Below are positions 12,063 through 23,972 of a stretch of 64,000 nucleotides of DNA, piece by piece (the first letter of the stretch is position 1; every line of letters starts with the position of its first letter). The DNA comes from Pleurostoma richardsiae (Eukaryota; Ascomycota; Sordariomycetes; Calosphaeriales; Pleurostomataceae): assembly GCA_030052745.1 (NCBI GenBank), contig JANBVO010000015.1:372001-436000 (forward strand), in the 5' to 3' direction. A model generated the notes under the pieces. That model made no database searches. It was not told where the DNA came from and saw only the letters and a list, made by a program, of their open reading frames with translations. The translations under genes and the position numbers were made by a program.

Positions 12063-13493
12063 GACGAGCAGATGCTGCTTATGAACGCGGTGTTCCCAAT
12101 GATGTGATAACGTCCGAGGTTGAAGGATCAAGGGTAAGCTCGGATACGCGTTGATGAGACACGGTGATGAGATGCTCGGTTCAGTATCAGATGGGATGAG
12201 TTCTATTCTCTCGATGCTGTGCTGGAAGTCAAAATGGCCGAGAGACGGAAAAAAGGCCTCGCGGTGTCTTTGACGTCATCCAGAAGCGCATCACCGAAAG
12301 ACGCGCGCGGGTACGTACTGTAGGCCAGCCCCAGCTACTCTTAGACGTCATCCACGACAATGGTGAGTGTATGAGTACGTGTACTTGCATGATGTCATCC
12401 CACTGATTTAAGAAGTAAATGTTAGTGCAGCTGCGAAATTTCGGGTTTAGTGCGCACACGCTGCTAACAATTAGTGACAGCACAAAGGCCCCTCTCCACT
12501 AGTACTGTTCTTTTTTACTAACAGCGGTGCGCCTCCACTGGCTGTGCAGATGGTTAGGAGGCTGTACCGTGGTTGGATGCCAACCCTCACGGCATGAGTC
12601 GGGACATCCTTCTCTCAAAAGTCCAAAGGCAATCCTTCAACGATGCCAGGAAGTCAGCTTGGAGACACAAGTATCATGGATAAGAAACGTCACAGAAACT
12701 GGCCCCTTCCACCTATATTGAACATTTTCGTCTCTCAGCTTTGCGGCCAACATCCCCGCGACAGTCACACTTCAACACAGCAGCAGCATCACTGACTCTT
12801 CAAGGATTTACAGAAGACAAGAAGTTCGACTCATGGTATATAACGCAATTCTGAGACCTCTAGTATAGGCAATCTACAGATCATTCTTCTAAACCACGCA
12901 AGGAGTGTTTGCATACAACTGTCGAAAGCATCCCCATGCCGCAATAGGCCGAGACGAGCAATCTGTTGGAGACGGCCGAAACCCATAATACCCAGGTGGG
13001 ACAGGACCATGGTATCATTAAGGATGCACGAGACAAAGTCTGCAGGCCGACCTGGTCTAGCCTAGCAAAGTCGGGGATCTTGCCGACAACCTTCGCTTGC
13101 CGCCGCCGCTCACCACTTACTCACATTATCGTACGTTGCGTCGACCGAGCGGAATCGAGCCGTGGAAGCTACAGGCCGAAGACGCACGTAAGACCAGATT
13201 TGTTGCGGAGGCAGAGGCATTTAGATCTAGAATGGCAGGAGGTAAGCACCACGTAGCAGTGAGCAGTCGGCATTGCTGATCGAGCGGCCGCTTTAGTAAT
13301 GATCACGACGAACTCTGCTGACCAAGGAATTACGGTAACGGGCGAAAGAGTCTGATTGGTTTTGAACAGCGTTTCACTGCTTCTGGAGGCGCAAAGTATC
13401 GAGTATGTTATATATGAGTTCAAGTTTGCCCTGAGGGGAGGTGCGCCGCTCCTCAACTGCACCCTCATTTCAACTCTCCAAAGAGTTCAGAAG
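12063..13493. other. Intergenic, no gene supported
   Basis: Short frames only, none with motifs. The right end contains a TATA-like element at about 13408-13416 ahead of the small secreted protein gene. Confidence 0.55.
13408..13416 (+). promoter_or_regulatory. TATA-like element
   Basis: GTTATATATG lies about 80 bp before the ATG of the small secreted protein gene, a plausible TATA position. It is a visual match only. Confidence 0.4.
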
Positions 13494-13941
13494 ATGAAGT
13501 CCCTAACACCTCTCGTCCTTGCATTCCTCACCTTTGGTGCAGCTGCTACGGGCGTTCCTCGTCAGGAGGACGAAGTCTTGTTCACTTACGATGCCTTCAA
13601 CAGCACGACCGCCTGCACCAATATCGATACTGGCTCGCTCCAATTCTCAGATTTCAATCGGTCTCAGTTGCCAACTGACGGTTGCGCCCTGTGGAGTGAC
13701 GTCCTGGGTACCGATGAACCAGTGAAGTCGTTATTTGTCCTGGATGCCTTCGATAATTGTCGAGGTATGGAGTCGCACACTGCATTTGCCTTTTCCGATG
13801 CTGATACATCCCGCTGCAGTGTTCCTCTATGAGACGACGAACTGTACCAGCGAGTTCCCTGTTGCACTCAACGGCCTGCATTGCGCCAGTTCGTTCTGGC
13901 CAGACGGGTGGAAATCATTCTCGCTAGAAGATTGTACGTGA
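13494..13941 (+). CDS. Small secreted cysteine-containing protein
   Basis: This encodes a 130-residue protein. Exons are 13494-13764 and 13820-13941, with a 55-nt intron (GTATGG..TGCAG). The first 17-20 residues (MKSLTPLVLAFLTFGAAATG) form a signal peptide; a VPRQ segment follows and could be a pro-region boundary. The mature part holds six cysteines (CTNI, DGCA, DNCR, TNCT, LHCA, EDCT), enough for three disulfides, plus two N-glycosylation sequons. No enzyme motif is visible. Size, secretion and cysteine content fit the broad class of effector-like or surface small secreted proteins. The C-terminal Thr-stop lies on a possible GT donor (GTGAGG at 13938), so a further short exon cannot be excluded. 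I do not recognise the family. Confidence 0.75.
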
Positions 13942-14466
13942 GGCGCAGATCTATAGTTAAAGATATTCTCCTTAGCCATAGGCCCGTGAGACGAAAAGAA
14001 CTGCAGGTTCACCACCCCTTGGGCACTTCACAGGTTGAGATGTGGTATGAGCGAGGAAAAGTAGATCCAGGAACACAATATAGCTCATCGCGGAAGCTGA
14101 CGAAACAATAAACCGACTGTGACGCCCGACCTTCCTTGTGTACTCTACCAGGACGCTATATCTTAAAACGGTCATGCTATAGGTCGGGGTATCTTAGTAG
14201 ACACGCCTATCTTGAAGTTATCACTCCCGGTTCGCTAAAGAGAGTCACTCCCAGATTTATAGACATGCTAAGTGGCAGTATGAAAGTTAAATACACAAAC
14301 AAATGACTATTTACAAAGCAGATGGTAGTTCCGCAGTTTCCGTGGCGCGAACCAGGAGAACGTCACTCCGCCGCAAGAAATGATCCCAGCAGCTTTGTCG
14401 CGAACGCATCACAGCCTTGACTTTGACGCTCCCTCCTCGTCGAGCCGCAGGACTGACAGCACCAAC
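13942..14466. other. Intergenic, convergent
   Basis: The gap between the small secreted protein gene and the end of the tannase gene contains no gene that I can support. Confidence 0.55.
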
Positions 14467-16312
14467 CTAGTACACTGGCAGCTTGAAAGCGTCAAAGACG
14501 TACGTCCAGCTGTCGATCGACGTCTGGTCGTACACGCACTCGAAGGTCGAGGAGTTGCCCTGCGCCCAGTACGGCCTCAGCGGCCAGCTGCACAGCTGCT
14601 GCACCTCGCCGGAGTTGGCGCCCGACGTCACCGTGGCGTTGAGCCTGGAGGGCGTCACGCCGTTCTCGACCCAGTCGATGATGGTGGCCATGTTGTCCTC
14701 CGGGTACGGACCCGGCTGCAGGGTGTTGGTGCTGCAGTGCGCCGCACCGGGCACAAGGAAGAGGCGGTACCAGTCGCCGAGGGCGTCGACGCTGTCGTTG
14801 TAGGACTTAGAGGGGTACATCGTAGTACGGACGGAATCGAAGTAGTGAATCGATGATCCAGTGGGGACACTGTCATCGGACTCGCCGTGATAATGTAGAA
14901 TCTTGCCGCCGTGGGACTGGAAAGTCGTGATATCCGGTAGGGTGGTCTGCAAGGTGTCGGTATAGCGAATCATGGCCGCGTTCATCCAGTCCACTAGCGT
15001 GTCGTAGGTCACATTGTCCAGCGAGGACAGGTTGTCGAGGTCGACCAGCTCGATAAACTTGGTGACGAACTCGCCGCCCGTCGATGCGATGCTGAGCTCC
15101 CAGGCACCCGTATCTTGGTTGTAGGCGGTGGTTGCGTCCTGAAACGAGCACGCAGTCTGGAACGACAGGTAGCCGCGCTGGCCCTGCGAGTCGACGAGGC
15201 CGTCGTAGATAGCCTTGGCCACAGCAGCACCCTCTGCCGAGACTGTGCCGTTCTGTGCTGGCTCGTAGCTGGTAGAGCTGCTGCCGCCCATCTGGCGCTT
15301 GCGTTTCTGGCCAAAGCCAAAGCCCAGGGAGCTGCTGTTCTGGGCTGCGCAGGAGTAGGACGCGCCAATGGTGGTGTTGAAGTCGAAGCTCAGCTTGCAG
15401 AGGTCCGACCTCGACACGACGCCGTCAGTGCGGCCATCGAGCGGGTCACATGCCGCAATGGTCATGTTTACAATCTTGTCTAGCTCGCAAGGAGGCGGGT
15501 AGTAGTCCATAGTCTTCTCTACAACGTTCGAGAATAGATGGTTCTATGGATCATAGTAAGCGCATCTTCTCGCAGAGGGCCACAACCCCGGATATCCACT
15601 CAGTTCAGTAGACTCGACTTACCACTTGCTGCTGTCCGTAACGGAAGGCCGGAGCACCAACGACCACACCGTCATACTCCTCGCCCCAGCGTTGGACTTG
15701 ACTCCAGCCCTCACGGCCGCCGTCAGAGCAACCCTCAAAGTAGGTATAGATCTTGCCGTCGGTCCCCAGTCCATAGAGCGTCCTGCTGATGGCCTTGCCA
15801 ACTATGGTCATCTCCCCCAGCGCTTGGTATCCGAACATGTGAGTGGCATCCCAGTTGATAGTCCCATTCCCGTAGAGTACCGCTTCATCGTAGCTCTGCT
15901 CGAATGCGTCGTAGCCCGCGTCTGTGGCGCCGGACGCAGCACCGTACGCGAGACCTCCAGTCGCGCTAGTGCTTAAGGAATAACCACCTCCGCCAGCGAC
16001 ATAGAAGCGGTTCGTGAAGCTGCTGGGCTCAGGGAACGCGTAGATCAGAGAAACGGAGTCGCCCCTGCCGGTGTGCGTGTAGGTGACGGACACATTGCAG
16101 TAGCTATAAGCGACAGAGCTACCCGTGCTGGTGGCATTGCTGACTGCCGTGGCAGTCACAGAGGAGGGGATGAGCTCGATACCGAGAAGGGTCCCGTTGG
16201 AAGGGAGAGCAGCCTGGACGTTGCTGACGGTGCAAATGTCGGCGAGCGATGCAGCGTTGCCGGCCGCCACAAGGGCTGCAAAGGCTGCTGCGCGAGAAGA
16301 CTGATGCATCAT
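14467..16312 (-). CDS. Tannase/feruloyl esterase family hydrolase, secreted
   Basis: This is a 588-residue extracellular esterase of the tannase/feruloyl esterase family, which cleaves gallate or hydroxycinnamate esters of plant polymers. Exon 1 is 15623-16312 and exon 2 is 14467-15543; the 79-nt intron joins YGQQQV to NHLFSNVVEKT in phase 0. The first ATG (16312) gives a signal peptide ending near AGNAAS; the frame upstream begins with TTG. The family CS-D-HC motif is present: Cys195-Ser196 in GCSDGGRE, Asp near 453 in HGESDD, and His499-Cys500 in GAAHC. In this family the two cysteines bond and hold the catalytic Ser and His together. A dibasic KRKR at 310-313 sits in a linker, matching the position of Kex2 processing reported for Aspergillus oryzae tannase, so a two-chain mature enzyme is expected. 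Many N-glycosylation sequons are present. Confidence 0.94.
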
Positions 16313-18056
16313 GGACGTCGCCAAGCAAGCAGGTATAAGCGATGGTGGTTGAACGAGTGTGGAAGGTGAATAGCCTTGGTGAAGACTGATCTAGCCTGGC
16401 CAGCTGTGAACATGACATCTTCACGAACGGCATGCTCGCGGCCTTTTAATACCTGGCTACGGATCATGACATCAACAAGGTCCTCCAGGCGATTTGGGCA
16501 CATCGTCCCTCACAGCTAGAAACGAGGTCAGAGATCACTCCACCTATTCGCGTCGATCCCGGGACTAGAAAGAATACGCGCAACCCTCGAGGGGGCTCAG
16601 CGCACCCAGCAACGAGATCGTGAGTCGGCCCTGTGTGGCTTCAGGGGCGTCATCTTCCCCAGGACTACGCTCCGATGGGTCTTATGCGGCGGCCTCGGGA
16701 CTGTCTGCCGAGCCTACGCTAGTCAGGCGCTGGGGATGGTGCCGAGTAGGTTATAGAAGAAGCGAGCGAGCTGCTAAAGAGATATACCCAACGGCTAGCT
16801 TGACTCGGTTCTCTCCTGGTGTCGGCCTGCTAGCACAGAAGTAGCTCTGTTAACCCATGGCTCTGATCTTATTTGAAGCATCGCTCGGTAATCGCCGCGA
16901 CTAGAGCGTGATAAATAGGGGCTGACGGCGTTAACATCGAGCCCTGCGGTAGATGAGCCGCGCGATTTCATGCATCTCGCATCCGCCCCACAAAGAACGC
17001 GTCATTGGAGGCTCTCAGGTTGATGAGGCGCCCGATGGTCATGCCGGCCCGCCCCGGAGATTCACTTTCAGCCGAGCCGGCCGACTCACTTCCAGCACGC
17101 TGCCTCTGTTTGCTGTGGGGCCAATGCGAGCTGTGGAGTAAATCCACCAATTCGGAGGCGAGTTTATATGAACGACGACAGCCTCTGCTACGACCATGGA
17201 CAGACAGGCTGATGCGGAGTACTCTCTCCTCCATTCTCCCGTGCCAGTAGAGCCCCTTGCCCGAGCACTTTGCCTCCGACATCGCATTGGACGCGAGCAA
17301 GACTGTGTGCTTCTGATTTCTTAGAATACATCGACAGATAGCCAGGGGGTTCCCGAGAAGAGCCGGTTTGTCACAGAAATGAGCCCGTCATTGTGGCTTA
17401 GAGAGGTTGTCAGGACGTAAGCTCATGAGACGATCGCCTTCATCCACTTCAATTCCGACGTGAGTCTTGGATGGCACGGGGCTGGTAGGGGGCTTGTGAG
17501 GAATAGGCTCCCAGCCGCATCGGGCTGTCAGACCGGGCACAAACGAACTACCAAAGGCAGTTCCCATATGTCTGGGCTCGAGCATCAGCCGATAGGAGCC
17601 TCAACGCGAAGAACACCCGACTCCTGATTCCGTATGCACGCTAATTATCTCCCTGTTTCAGAAGGCATGATGCGAGCTGACGAATACGGAGTCTTTAACC
17701 CACACGGGAGACTGGCACTTGAATTCCTCGCGCCTCACCTGTGTCCCCTGTTTGGCTGGGTCTTTAAGCCTGTGGCCCTGAAAGCCAGGTCATTCGATCA
17801 ATCTAGACTGCCGTGACTGAGATGTAAGGGTTGAGAAGGCGTAGACTTGTAATAGGCAGCTTCCGATGAAGGCCTGCGTGGACGACTGTTTCCCCTGTGG
17901 TGAAGAGCATCGGGGATTTAACTGCCCTGCCCTTCTCAACATGAAGCTTGATATAATCTCCAGCTTCAAGGAGCCTTTTCAAAACATGTTCGCCGTGTCT
18001 GACTTAATATCATCCCGTCCAAGACTTCTCGCATCTTTGGTATGTTTCCCGGGAGG
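16313..18056. other. Intergenic, no gene supported
   Basis: About 1.7 kb. Short frames on both strands have no motif, signal peptide or consistent splice pattern. Confidence 0.55.
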
Positions 18057-19742
18057 TTACGCAGCATCCTTGATCCTCTCCGGCACAGTCTTGAATACGT
18101 GAGGCAAGCCTGTCTCCTCAAATGATATACCGTCCCGCATCATCCTCGCAATGCCACGAGCCACCAGGAAAATACTAGCCATACCAGAGCCGTTGAACCC
18201 CGCGAGGATAAAGTGGTCAGTCTCCCCGGGGACAAGACCGACGTGAGGCCAGGAGTCTTCGGTGAAGCCCATGACTGTGAAACCTGTCAGTATATCATTC
18301 AGAGCATATGTCGGGAATGGAAAGTGTGTGGAACAACTTACTACCGGTCCAGACAAGATCAATCCCCTCGTCCTTTCCATCGCGATTCCAGCCGCGAAAG
18401 TGACGCCCCATATAACCTTCAAACCATCGTTCCTTCACACCGTCAATGAGAGTCCCATCATCTACCATATCATACCATGCGCTCTTGTCATCGCGGTACA
18501 GCGGCTGACCTCCACCAAGGATGACGCTCCCATCAGGCCTTGGGTTGAAATACTCCTTTGATGACGGGCCAGCGTGAATGTTGTAGGTGTTTATGAGCTG
18601 CGTATACTCGGCGTTAGGGGTATTGGCAATGCTACCTGACTCTGCGGCGAGAGAAGGAGCGGCAGGTTGCCGTACGATCCGACAAGCTGTGCCTCGACCA
18701 GGAATGATGGTCTTCTCGTACTGCGGCAGTAGGGCGGAAACGTAGGCGTTTGTTGCAAAAACGACTCGCCGAGCGAGTGTCGTGCCCCGTGGAGTGTGGA
18801 GTGCTGTCAGCCCTTTGGCGCTCGTGGAGAAGAGGCTGGATGCATTTTCCGAGTCGGAAACTCTCTCAATGCACGTGACAGGTGTAAGTGTGTATAGCTT
18901 AACGCCAAGGTTGACAACGTGCTGCAGAAGCCCGAGGACGAACTTGTAAGGCCACAGAGAGAGCGCCGGGCAAGACGTAGCTACTTTTGCTCCACGGATT
19001 GAGGTTATCTAATGACTGTCAGCCAGCTCTAAGAAGAGCAGCATTAAACCTGTGACGCGACCAAGTCTTTAAAGCATGAACCACTTACGTTTTCAACGTA
19101 TCGGCCTTTCAGGAACTGAACTTCTCCCAACCAGTCTATGTCGTGTTCTCGACCTTCCTTCTTCGCAATCTCCCGCATGTCATTCACTGCCTTGCCCCAA
19201 GCCGCCTCTACCTCCACCGCCTGATTTTCATCTGAGAACGCGTCCCAAGACCTAGTGGCCAACATCTCACACTCCTCTGCTAAAGTCCGGTCAGAGGTAG
19301 CAGGGTTCTTTCCGTCACCCTCGTGGCCTGAGACTGTTATGCTCTCGGCACAGGCCTTCATTTCGCGCATAAGCTCCTTAAGAAACAGCGCAAAGTCCAA
19401 CCCCGCCGCTGGACCGTACTTGACGACATAGTTCGCGATCGCCAGTGGAGTGAGCCTCGTGTGCCCTCCGTTGCGGCCCGTGGCGCCTGAGCAAGCCTGA
19501 CGAGCTTCAAATATCGCCACGGTAGGGGTCATTCCAGCTTCAGGACCCGGCTGCCCTGAGAGAAGGTGATATGCGGTGCAAGCGCCAGCAATACCACTGC
19601 CGATGATGGCGACATCGACTAGTTCCGGGACGGTGTCGCTGGAGCGAAACTCATCGAGGAAGTGCGGCTGGGTGCGCCACCATGGCATTGTAGACGTTGG
19701 ATTTGGCAGGCGAGGATGCGCCTGGGCGTTAGATATCGCCAT
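18057..19742 (-). CDS. DAO-type FAD-dependent oxidoreductase
   Basis: This is a 512-residue FAD enzyme of the D-amino-acid-oxidase-like (DAO) superfamily. Exons are 19089-19742, 18342-19008 and 18057-18274, with introns of 80 and 67 nt (both donors GTAAGT; the second with a TACTGAC branch). The dinucleotide-binding motif VAIIGSGIAGACTAYHLL is near residues 43-60, followed by ACSGATGRNGGH, a marker of this family. The C-terminal half has RVVFATNAYVSALLP and the FAD-closing segment HFILAGFNGSGM. No signal peptide or SKL-type peroxisomal ending is present, so a cytosolic enzyme is likely. Family members oxidise amines, N-methyl amino acids or gamma-glutamyl-polyamines; the true substrate cannot be assigned. 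Neighbours are unrelated and separated by more than 600 bp. Confidence 0.92.
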
Positions 19743-20446
19743 GGCTGCAAGGATCTTGAACTCGCCAGCTGTTATGGTCAGCTCCCTGGGAAGGACTTAA
19801 GGTGGGTAGTGTGGCTCGGGTTCACAAGACAGATCCAGAAGCCGATATTTACATCGAAACAAGCCAGACAACGACTAGTAGTTCCAGAAATAATGATGAG
19901 TTCCAATACGTGATGCAACACGCAAGCCGAATCCTTCAGATTGCATCAACCAACCAAGTCCGGGAATAGGACGGCAAAACCCCGCCAATTCCCCTTCGTC
20001 GTTGTCGATGACGGTATCACCGTATCAGGCATCAACACTGCTTGAATGTCAGTACGCGTGTTGCCGGGGCATTTTGCAGAGCATTTGCGCAGCCTCCACG
20101 GTCACGGCGGCCGCTCCTGAACTTCTCAACTACCTATGCTAGCTTGGCTTACAATTGAACACATCGCGGGGCACCCGATGGAAGAGTCATTCTTGACGGA
20201 GACTTTCAGAATAGACGCAGCTGTGCCGCATGATGTACGACAGAGGAAAGAAAAGGCAAAACAGTTAGCACTTTTTCATGTGGTCATTCCAGTTTCACTT
20301 CTGGTCAAGTAGAACGAGCACCTCGTAACGATTTGTAGAAGCATGTGTAAATGCCATGATTCATGATGCAACCGTGCCTAGCTATGCTGATGCTGATTGA
20401 TGTACAGTGGTCATACAACTCCCGCGTAGTGCCGCGTTTACGACGC
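19743..20446. other. Intergenic
   Basis: This gap holds the promoter of the FAD oxidoreductase and the 3' end region of the mitochondrial protein gene. I see no gene in it. Confidence 0.55.
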
Positions 20447-21664
20447 CTATTTGGCCTCATTGGCCGCCTTCTCGCCCAGCTTCTTTACCTCCTCGCTCTT
20501 CTTGCTCAGTACCTGCTGCAGCTCGTTGACGGTCTCCTTGAGCAGGTCCTCAGCCTCCTTGCCGTGCTTCTGCGCCACCTGCTGCAGCTCCGACAGCTTG
20601 GGGATGATCTGGCTGCCGCCGGGGATCTTGTCCAGGTACTGCTCCAGACCTCCGCTGCCCAGCAGGGACTGGCCTTTCTGCTTCGCCTTCTCTGCCTGGC
20701 CGCGCACGTACTCCTCGATCTTGCCCGCGTCGCCGCCCTGCACCGTCTTCCATAGCTCGCCCAGGTTGCCGTGCTTCAGCGCGTCCTGGTTCTCCTCAAG
20801 CACCTGCTTCACCTTGGGGTTCTTTTCCAGCACCGGCTTCGCCTGCTCGAGGCCCTTCTGCCACGCGTCATCGGCGAGCTTCTGCAGCTGCTGGACCTTC
20901 TCCTGCACGAGCTTGCGGGCCTTGTCCACGGACTCGGCGCTCACGCCGCTCTTGGTGATGTCGCGGATCTGGTCCCACGTCTGGTCGACCTGCTTCTTCG
21001 CCTCCGGACCTAGGTTCTCGCCGTAGGCCTTGAGCTGGTCGACGCCGCCCCCGAGCTTCTCTTTCAGCTGGGGGTGGTTCTCCAGGATATCCTGCGCCGC
21101 GTCGCTGGCGAGGTCGCCGATGCGCTTGAGGTGCTTTTGCAGCACGTCCCAGGCCTTGGTCGCGGCCTCGAGGCTGACCACGCTCTTGGAATCCTTGGCC
21201 ACCTGCTTCAGCTCCTCATACGCCTCGCGCACGATGCGATCAACCTCGTCACCGTGGCGGGCGCGGATCTTGTCAAGATCGTCGAAGGCGGTGTCGACGT
21301 AGCCCTTGGCGCCGGGCACAAAGGCGGCGTACTGTGAGGCGGTGCGGCGCAGGTAGTCGATGGCCTCGTTGGGCTCGGGAGTCTTCTCCTTGAGGGTGTT
21401 GACGCCAGACTCGATGTACTTGCGTGCCTTCTTCTGGGTCTGCACAATCTGCTTGGCGCCGCTGAAGTGGTACCACGCGTAGCCCGCAGTCACGGCGACG
21501 GCGCCGCCCGCGAGGCCGCCGACAAGGGCGGGGTTGGTGGAGGACGACGAGGTGGAGGAGGAGCTGGTGGATTGGAACCGGCGGGTAGTGCGGGCGCTGC
21601 TGCGGGCGGGACGGGCAGCGCGCAGCGCCTTGGACGTCGTGCGGAGAGGTCTTGAGGCGTACAT
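20447..21664 (-). CDS. Mitochondrial membrane-anchored helical protein
   Basis: This is a 405-residue protein in one exon. The N-terminus is Arg/Ser/Ala-rich without acidic residues for 30 residues and has a RRFQS-type cleavage context, a strong mitochondrial presequence. One transmembrane segment follows (about 47-66, LVGGLAGGAVAVTAGYAWYHF). The remaining 335 residues are highly charged, Lys/Glu/Gln-rich and amphipathic helical, with repeated EKNP..KQ / ENHPQLKEKL / LEQAKPVL blocks that recall apolipoprotein-like helical repeats. This layout suggests an inner-membrane anchor with a large helical domain in the matrix or intermembrane space. Equivalent proteins are conserved in Pezizomycotina without known function. 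The tail ends in AANEAK. Confidence 0.85.
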   Translation of the reverse strand: MYASRPLRTTSKALRAARPARSSARTTRRFQSTSSSSTSSSSTNPALVGGLAGGAVAVTAGYAWYHFSGAKQIVQTQKKARKYIESGVNTLKEKTPEPNEAIDYLRRTASQYAAFVPGAKGYVDTAFDDLDKIRARHGDEVDRIVREAYEELKQVAKDSKSVVSLEAATKAWDVLQKHLKRIGDLASDAAQDILENHPQLKEKLGGGVDQLKAYGENLGPEAKKQVDQTWDQIRDITKSGVSAESVDKARKLVQEKVQQLQKLADDAWQKGLEQAKPVLEKNPKVKQVLEENQDALKHGNLGELWKTVQGGDAGKIEEYVRGQAEKAKQKGQSLLGSGGLEQYLDKIPGGSQIIPKLSELQQVAQKHGKEAEDLLKETVNELQQVLSKKSEEVKKLGEKAANEAK

Positions 21665-23072
21665 ATTGGCTCAGGCGTGGATGAGCAGCAGCAGCTACTG
21701 GATCAGTCGGGTCTGCTGCGTGGAGATAAGGCGGTATGGATGGATATGGTCCCGGCGAGTTGCGGCTCGGGGTGAAGGTAAAAGAAAGATGAAGCTTTTC
21801 GAGATAGGTGGCTGACTGCAGGGGTGTCTCAAACGAGGTGTTGAGATGGCGAGGAGGACGAATGCGAGGGAGGATTGTGGTTTTTGACGGCAGAGGATGA
21901 TGATGAAGGCTGCAGGTACGTAGCGACGAGGAATGTTTTATGGTTTTGTCTCAGCTCAGCAGAGCTGAACAAGAGGAGCCTCTGAATCGCTTCATCCTGC
22001 CTGCCAATGACGCACGTTAAGCTCAGGATGGCGCTGATGGCACTGACAGCGCTGTGAAGGCGGCCAAGCGACCGGAACGAGTCTCGTCATCATCATGACG
22101 GCGCCATTGTTGGCTTCGAAGGAGAGACAATTCACCTGCGCCAAATGACGTCGTTGAAAGGACCACATCGTGGGTCTGGGGAAACACAGGCAGACTATCT
22201 AGGAAGCTTGTGACCTAACAGAAGACACGCCTAGCAGTTCGCCTATCTGCTAGTGCGGACATATAAAAGTTAGTGTTCATGCCCCGCAAGGTGTATGTTT
22301 TTTATGGACACATAGGGAGAGGCTCTTATTGGTCAATTAGTGCTGACCACAGCTCTGCACTCGCCAATGACGTCAGTCGCGCCGGCACCTCTCTGAGCTG
22401 CCTTTACCGAATCCGTCCATTCTCCGCGATCTTCAGCTGACAGCTTCAACGGAAAGCAGTTCGTGCCCCTGACTAGCAGACGCTGAGGTTGACGCGCGCT
22501 TCTCCTCTCGCCTATCTCTCGTTCCGCCTTCATTTTCTTCACGACACTGCAGATCGACCATGGCGGGCTGACAGATCGTCTCATCCCTTTCTCACCAGAT
22601 GCTTATCATGCTTCCCGAAGGTCCGAGCTTTATCGTAGTAGCATATCCTGCTTCAGCGAGTATCCGTATCAACAATGGTGTCTAAACATCATTGTACTTG
22701 CAGTGGCCGCAAGAAGCTGACGAGACTCTGTCTATCTGATGACACTCTGATGACAGCATTTGACCGACTCTGGGATTAGCAAGCAGCTATCTTGCAGCGA
22801 GTCTCCTTGTCCGTATCAGGCACAGGCTTCCCGGAGATGGCCCATTCATGCCTCTATCACTGCCCAGATGGCGGGTACATGATTATGAAACCTGATCCTG
22901 GAATTTGAGGACATCAATCACATCGGTAATAATGATTCACACTGCTTTCGCTGCATCGGCAGAGACTGATAGCACCGAAGACTCGTGAAGACTCCCCTAA
23001 GTAGCTGAGATATTGGAGTCGGGCATTCCGCATCTCGACACGATTCAAACCAAAGGGCGACACGCACTCACC
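21665..23072. other. Intergenic, no gene supported
   Basis: About 1.4 kb. The first few hundred bases are the promoter of the mitochondrial protein gene; nothing else is recognisable. Confidence 0.55.
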
Positions 23073-23972
23073 CTATTCATTTCCGCCCTTAAGGACGAAA
23101 CGGCCAGCCCAGACGTCCATGTCCACCACCGAGTCCATCTGTCCCGCGAGCATCTTCACGCTCGCTGCAAGCGCATCCCTCATGCCGAGCAGCATGCTCT
23201 TGGTCTTCTCGCTGACTTCTAGAGCGTCCACGTCCGCCACGAACATGGGCCGCTCCAGGATCATTATCGTCTCCCGCCGCCCGGACTGGTCCCCCACCGG
23301 CGACGGGATAGTCTCTTGGCCATGCAGCTCCCACCCAGCCGCCGCCGCCACAGCGGTGATCTGCACCGGGCTCAGCGGGCACCGTACGTTGCGCCACGAG
23401 CTTTCATCGCGGAAGCTCTCCAGCGCGCTTGTCGCCAGGGTGGCCAGCACGTGCGGCACGGCGGCCGGGCGCGATGCCGCGAGCGAGTACTCCGCGATCA
23501 GCACCGTTGCGCTCCTGGCTCCTGCGGCCGCCACGGTCAGGATCTCGCGCAGCCCGGCCGGCTCGGAGAAGTACCATACACAGTGAGCCAGGACAATGAA
23601 GTCGAAGGTTTGAGTCGTCGACTGCAGATAAGCCGTGGCGCCGGCCCGGACGAACTCGATTTGAGGTCCGACGGGGGAGGCCTTGATGTGCGCGTGCGCG
23701 TCGCCGACGGGCGGCGTCCCGTAGTCGGGCGGTGCGGGGTCGAGGGCGACCACGCGGCCAGAGGGCCCGACCGCGTCAGCGAGCGGGACGGTGCAATCGC
23801 CCTGGCCGCAGCCGATCTCCAGGACCCGGGCGCCGGGCGGGATGCCCCAGAGCTTGATCAGATTCTGGCGGTGCTCGATTGCCGCGAGGTTGTGGTCCAG
23901 GTTGGAGTACCGAGGCGCATTGAGGAGAAATGCCACCAGCTCTTTCGGAGCACGGAGGGCCTGGGATGCCAT
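23073..23972 (-). CDS. Class I SAM-dependent methyltransferase
   Basis: This is a 299-residue intronless methyltransferase with a seven-strand Rossmann fold signature. Motif I is VLEIGCGQGDCTVPLA (about 50-65), with an acidic motif II equivalent in VVALDPAPPDYG and motif IV FDFIVLAHCVWYF. The start is the ATG at 23972; the three preceding codons of the open frame begin with GTG. There is no signal peptide. The N-terminal HNLAAIEHRQNLIKLW helix followed directly by motif I is typical of small-molecule methyltransferases that cap secondary metabolites or ubiquinone-like substrates, but the substrate is not identifiable. GC content is visibly higher than in the flanking intergenic DNA. It stands alone, so it is not obviously part of a biosynthetic cluster. 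Confidence 0.88.
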   Translation of the reverse strand: MASQALRAPKELVAFLLNAPRYSNLDHNLAAIEHRQNLIKLWGIPPGARVLEIGCGQGDCTVPLADAVGPSGRVVALDPAPPDYGTPPVGDAHAHIKASPVGPQIEFVRAGATAYLQSTTQTFDFIVLAHCVWYFSEPAGLREILTVAAAGARSATVLIAEYSLAASRPAAVPHVLATLATSALESFRDESSWRNVRCPLSPVQITAVAAAAGWELHGQETIPSPVGDQSGRRETIMILERPMFVADVDALEVSEKTKSMLLGMRDALAASVKMLAGQMDSVVDMDVWAGRFVLKGGNE

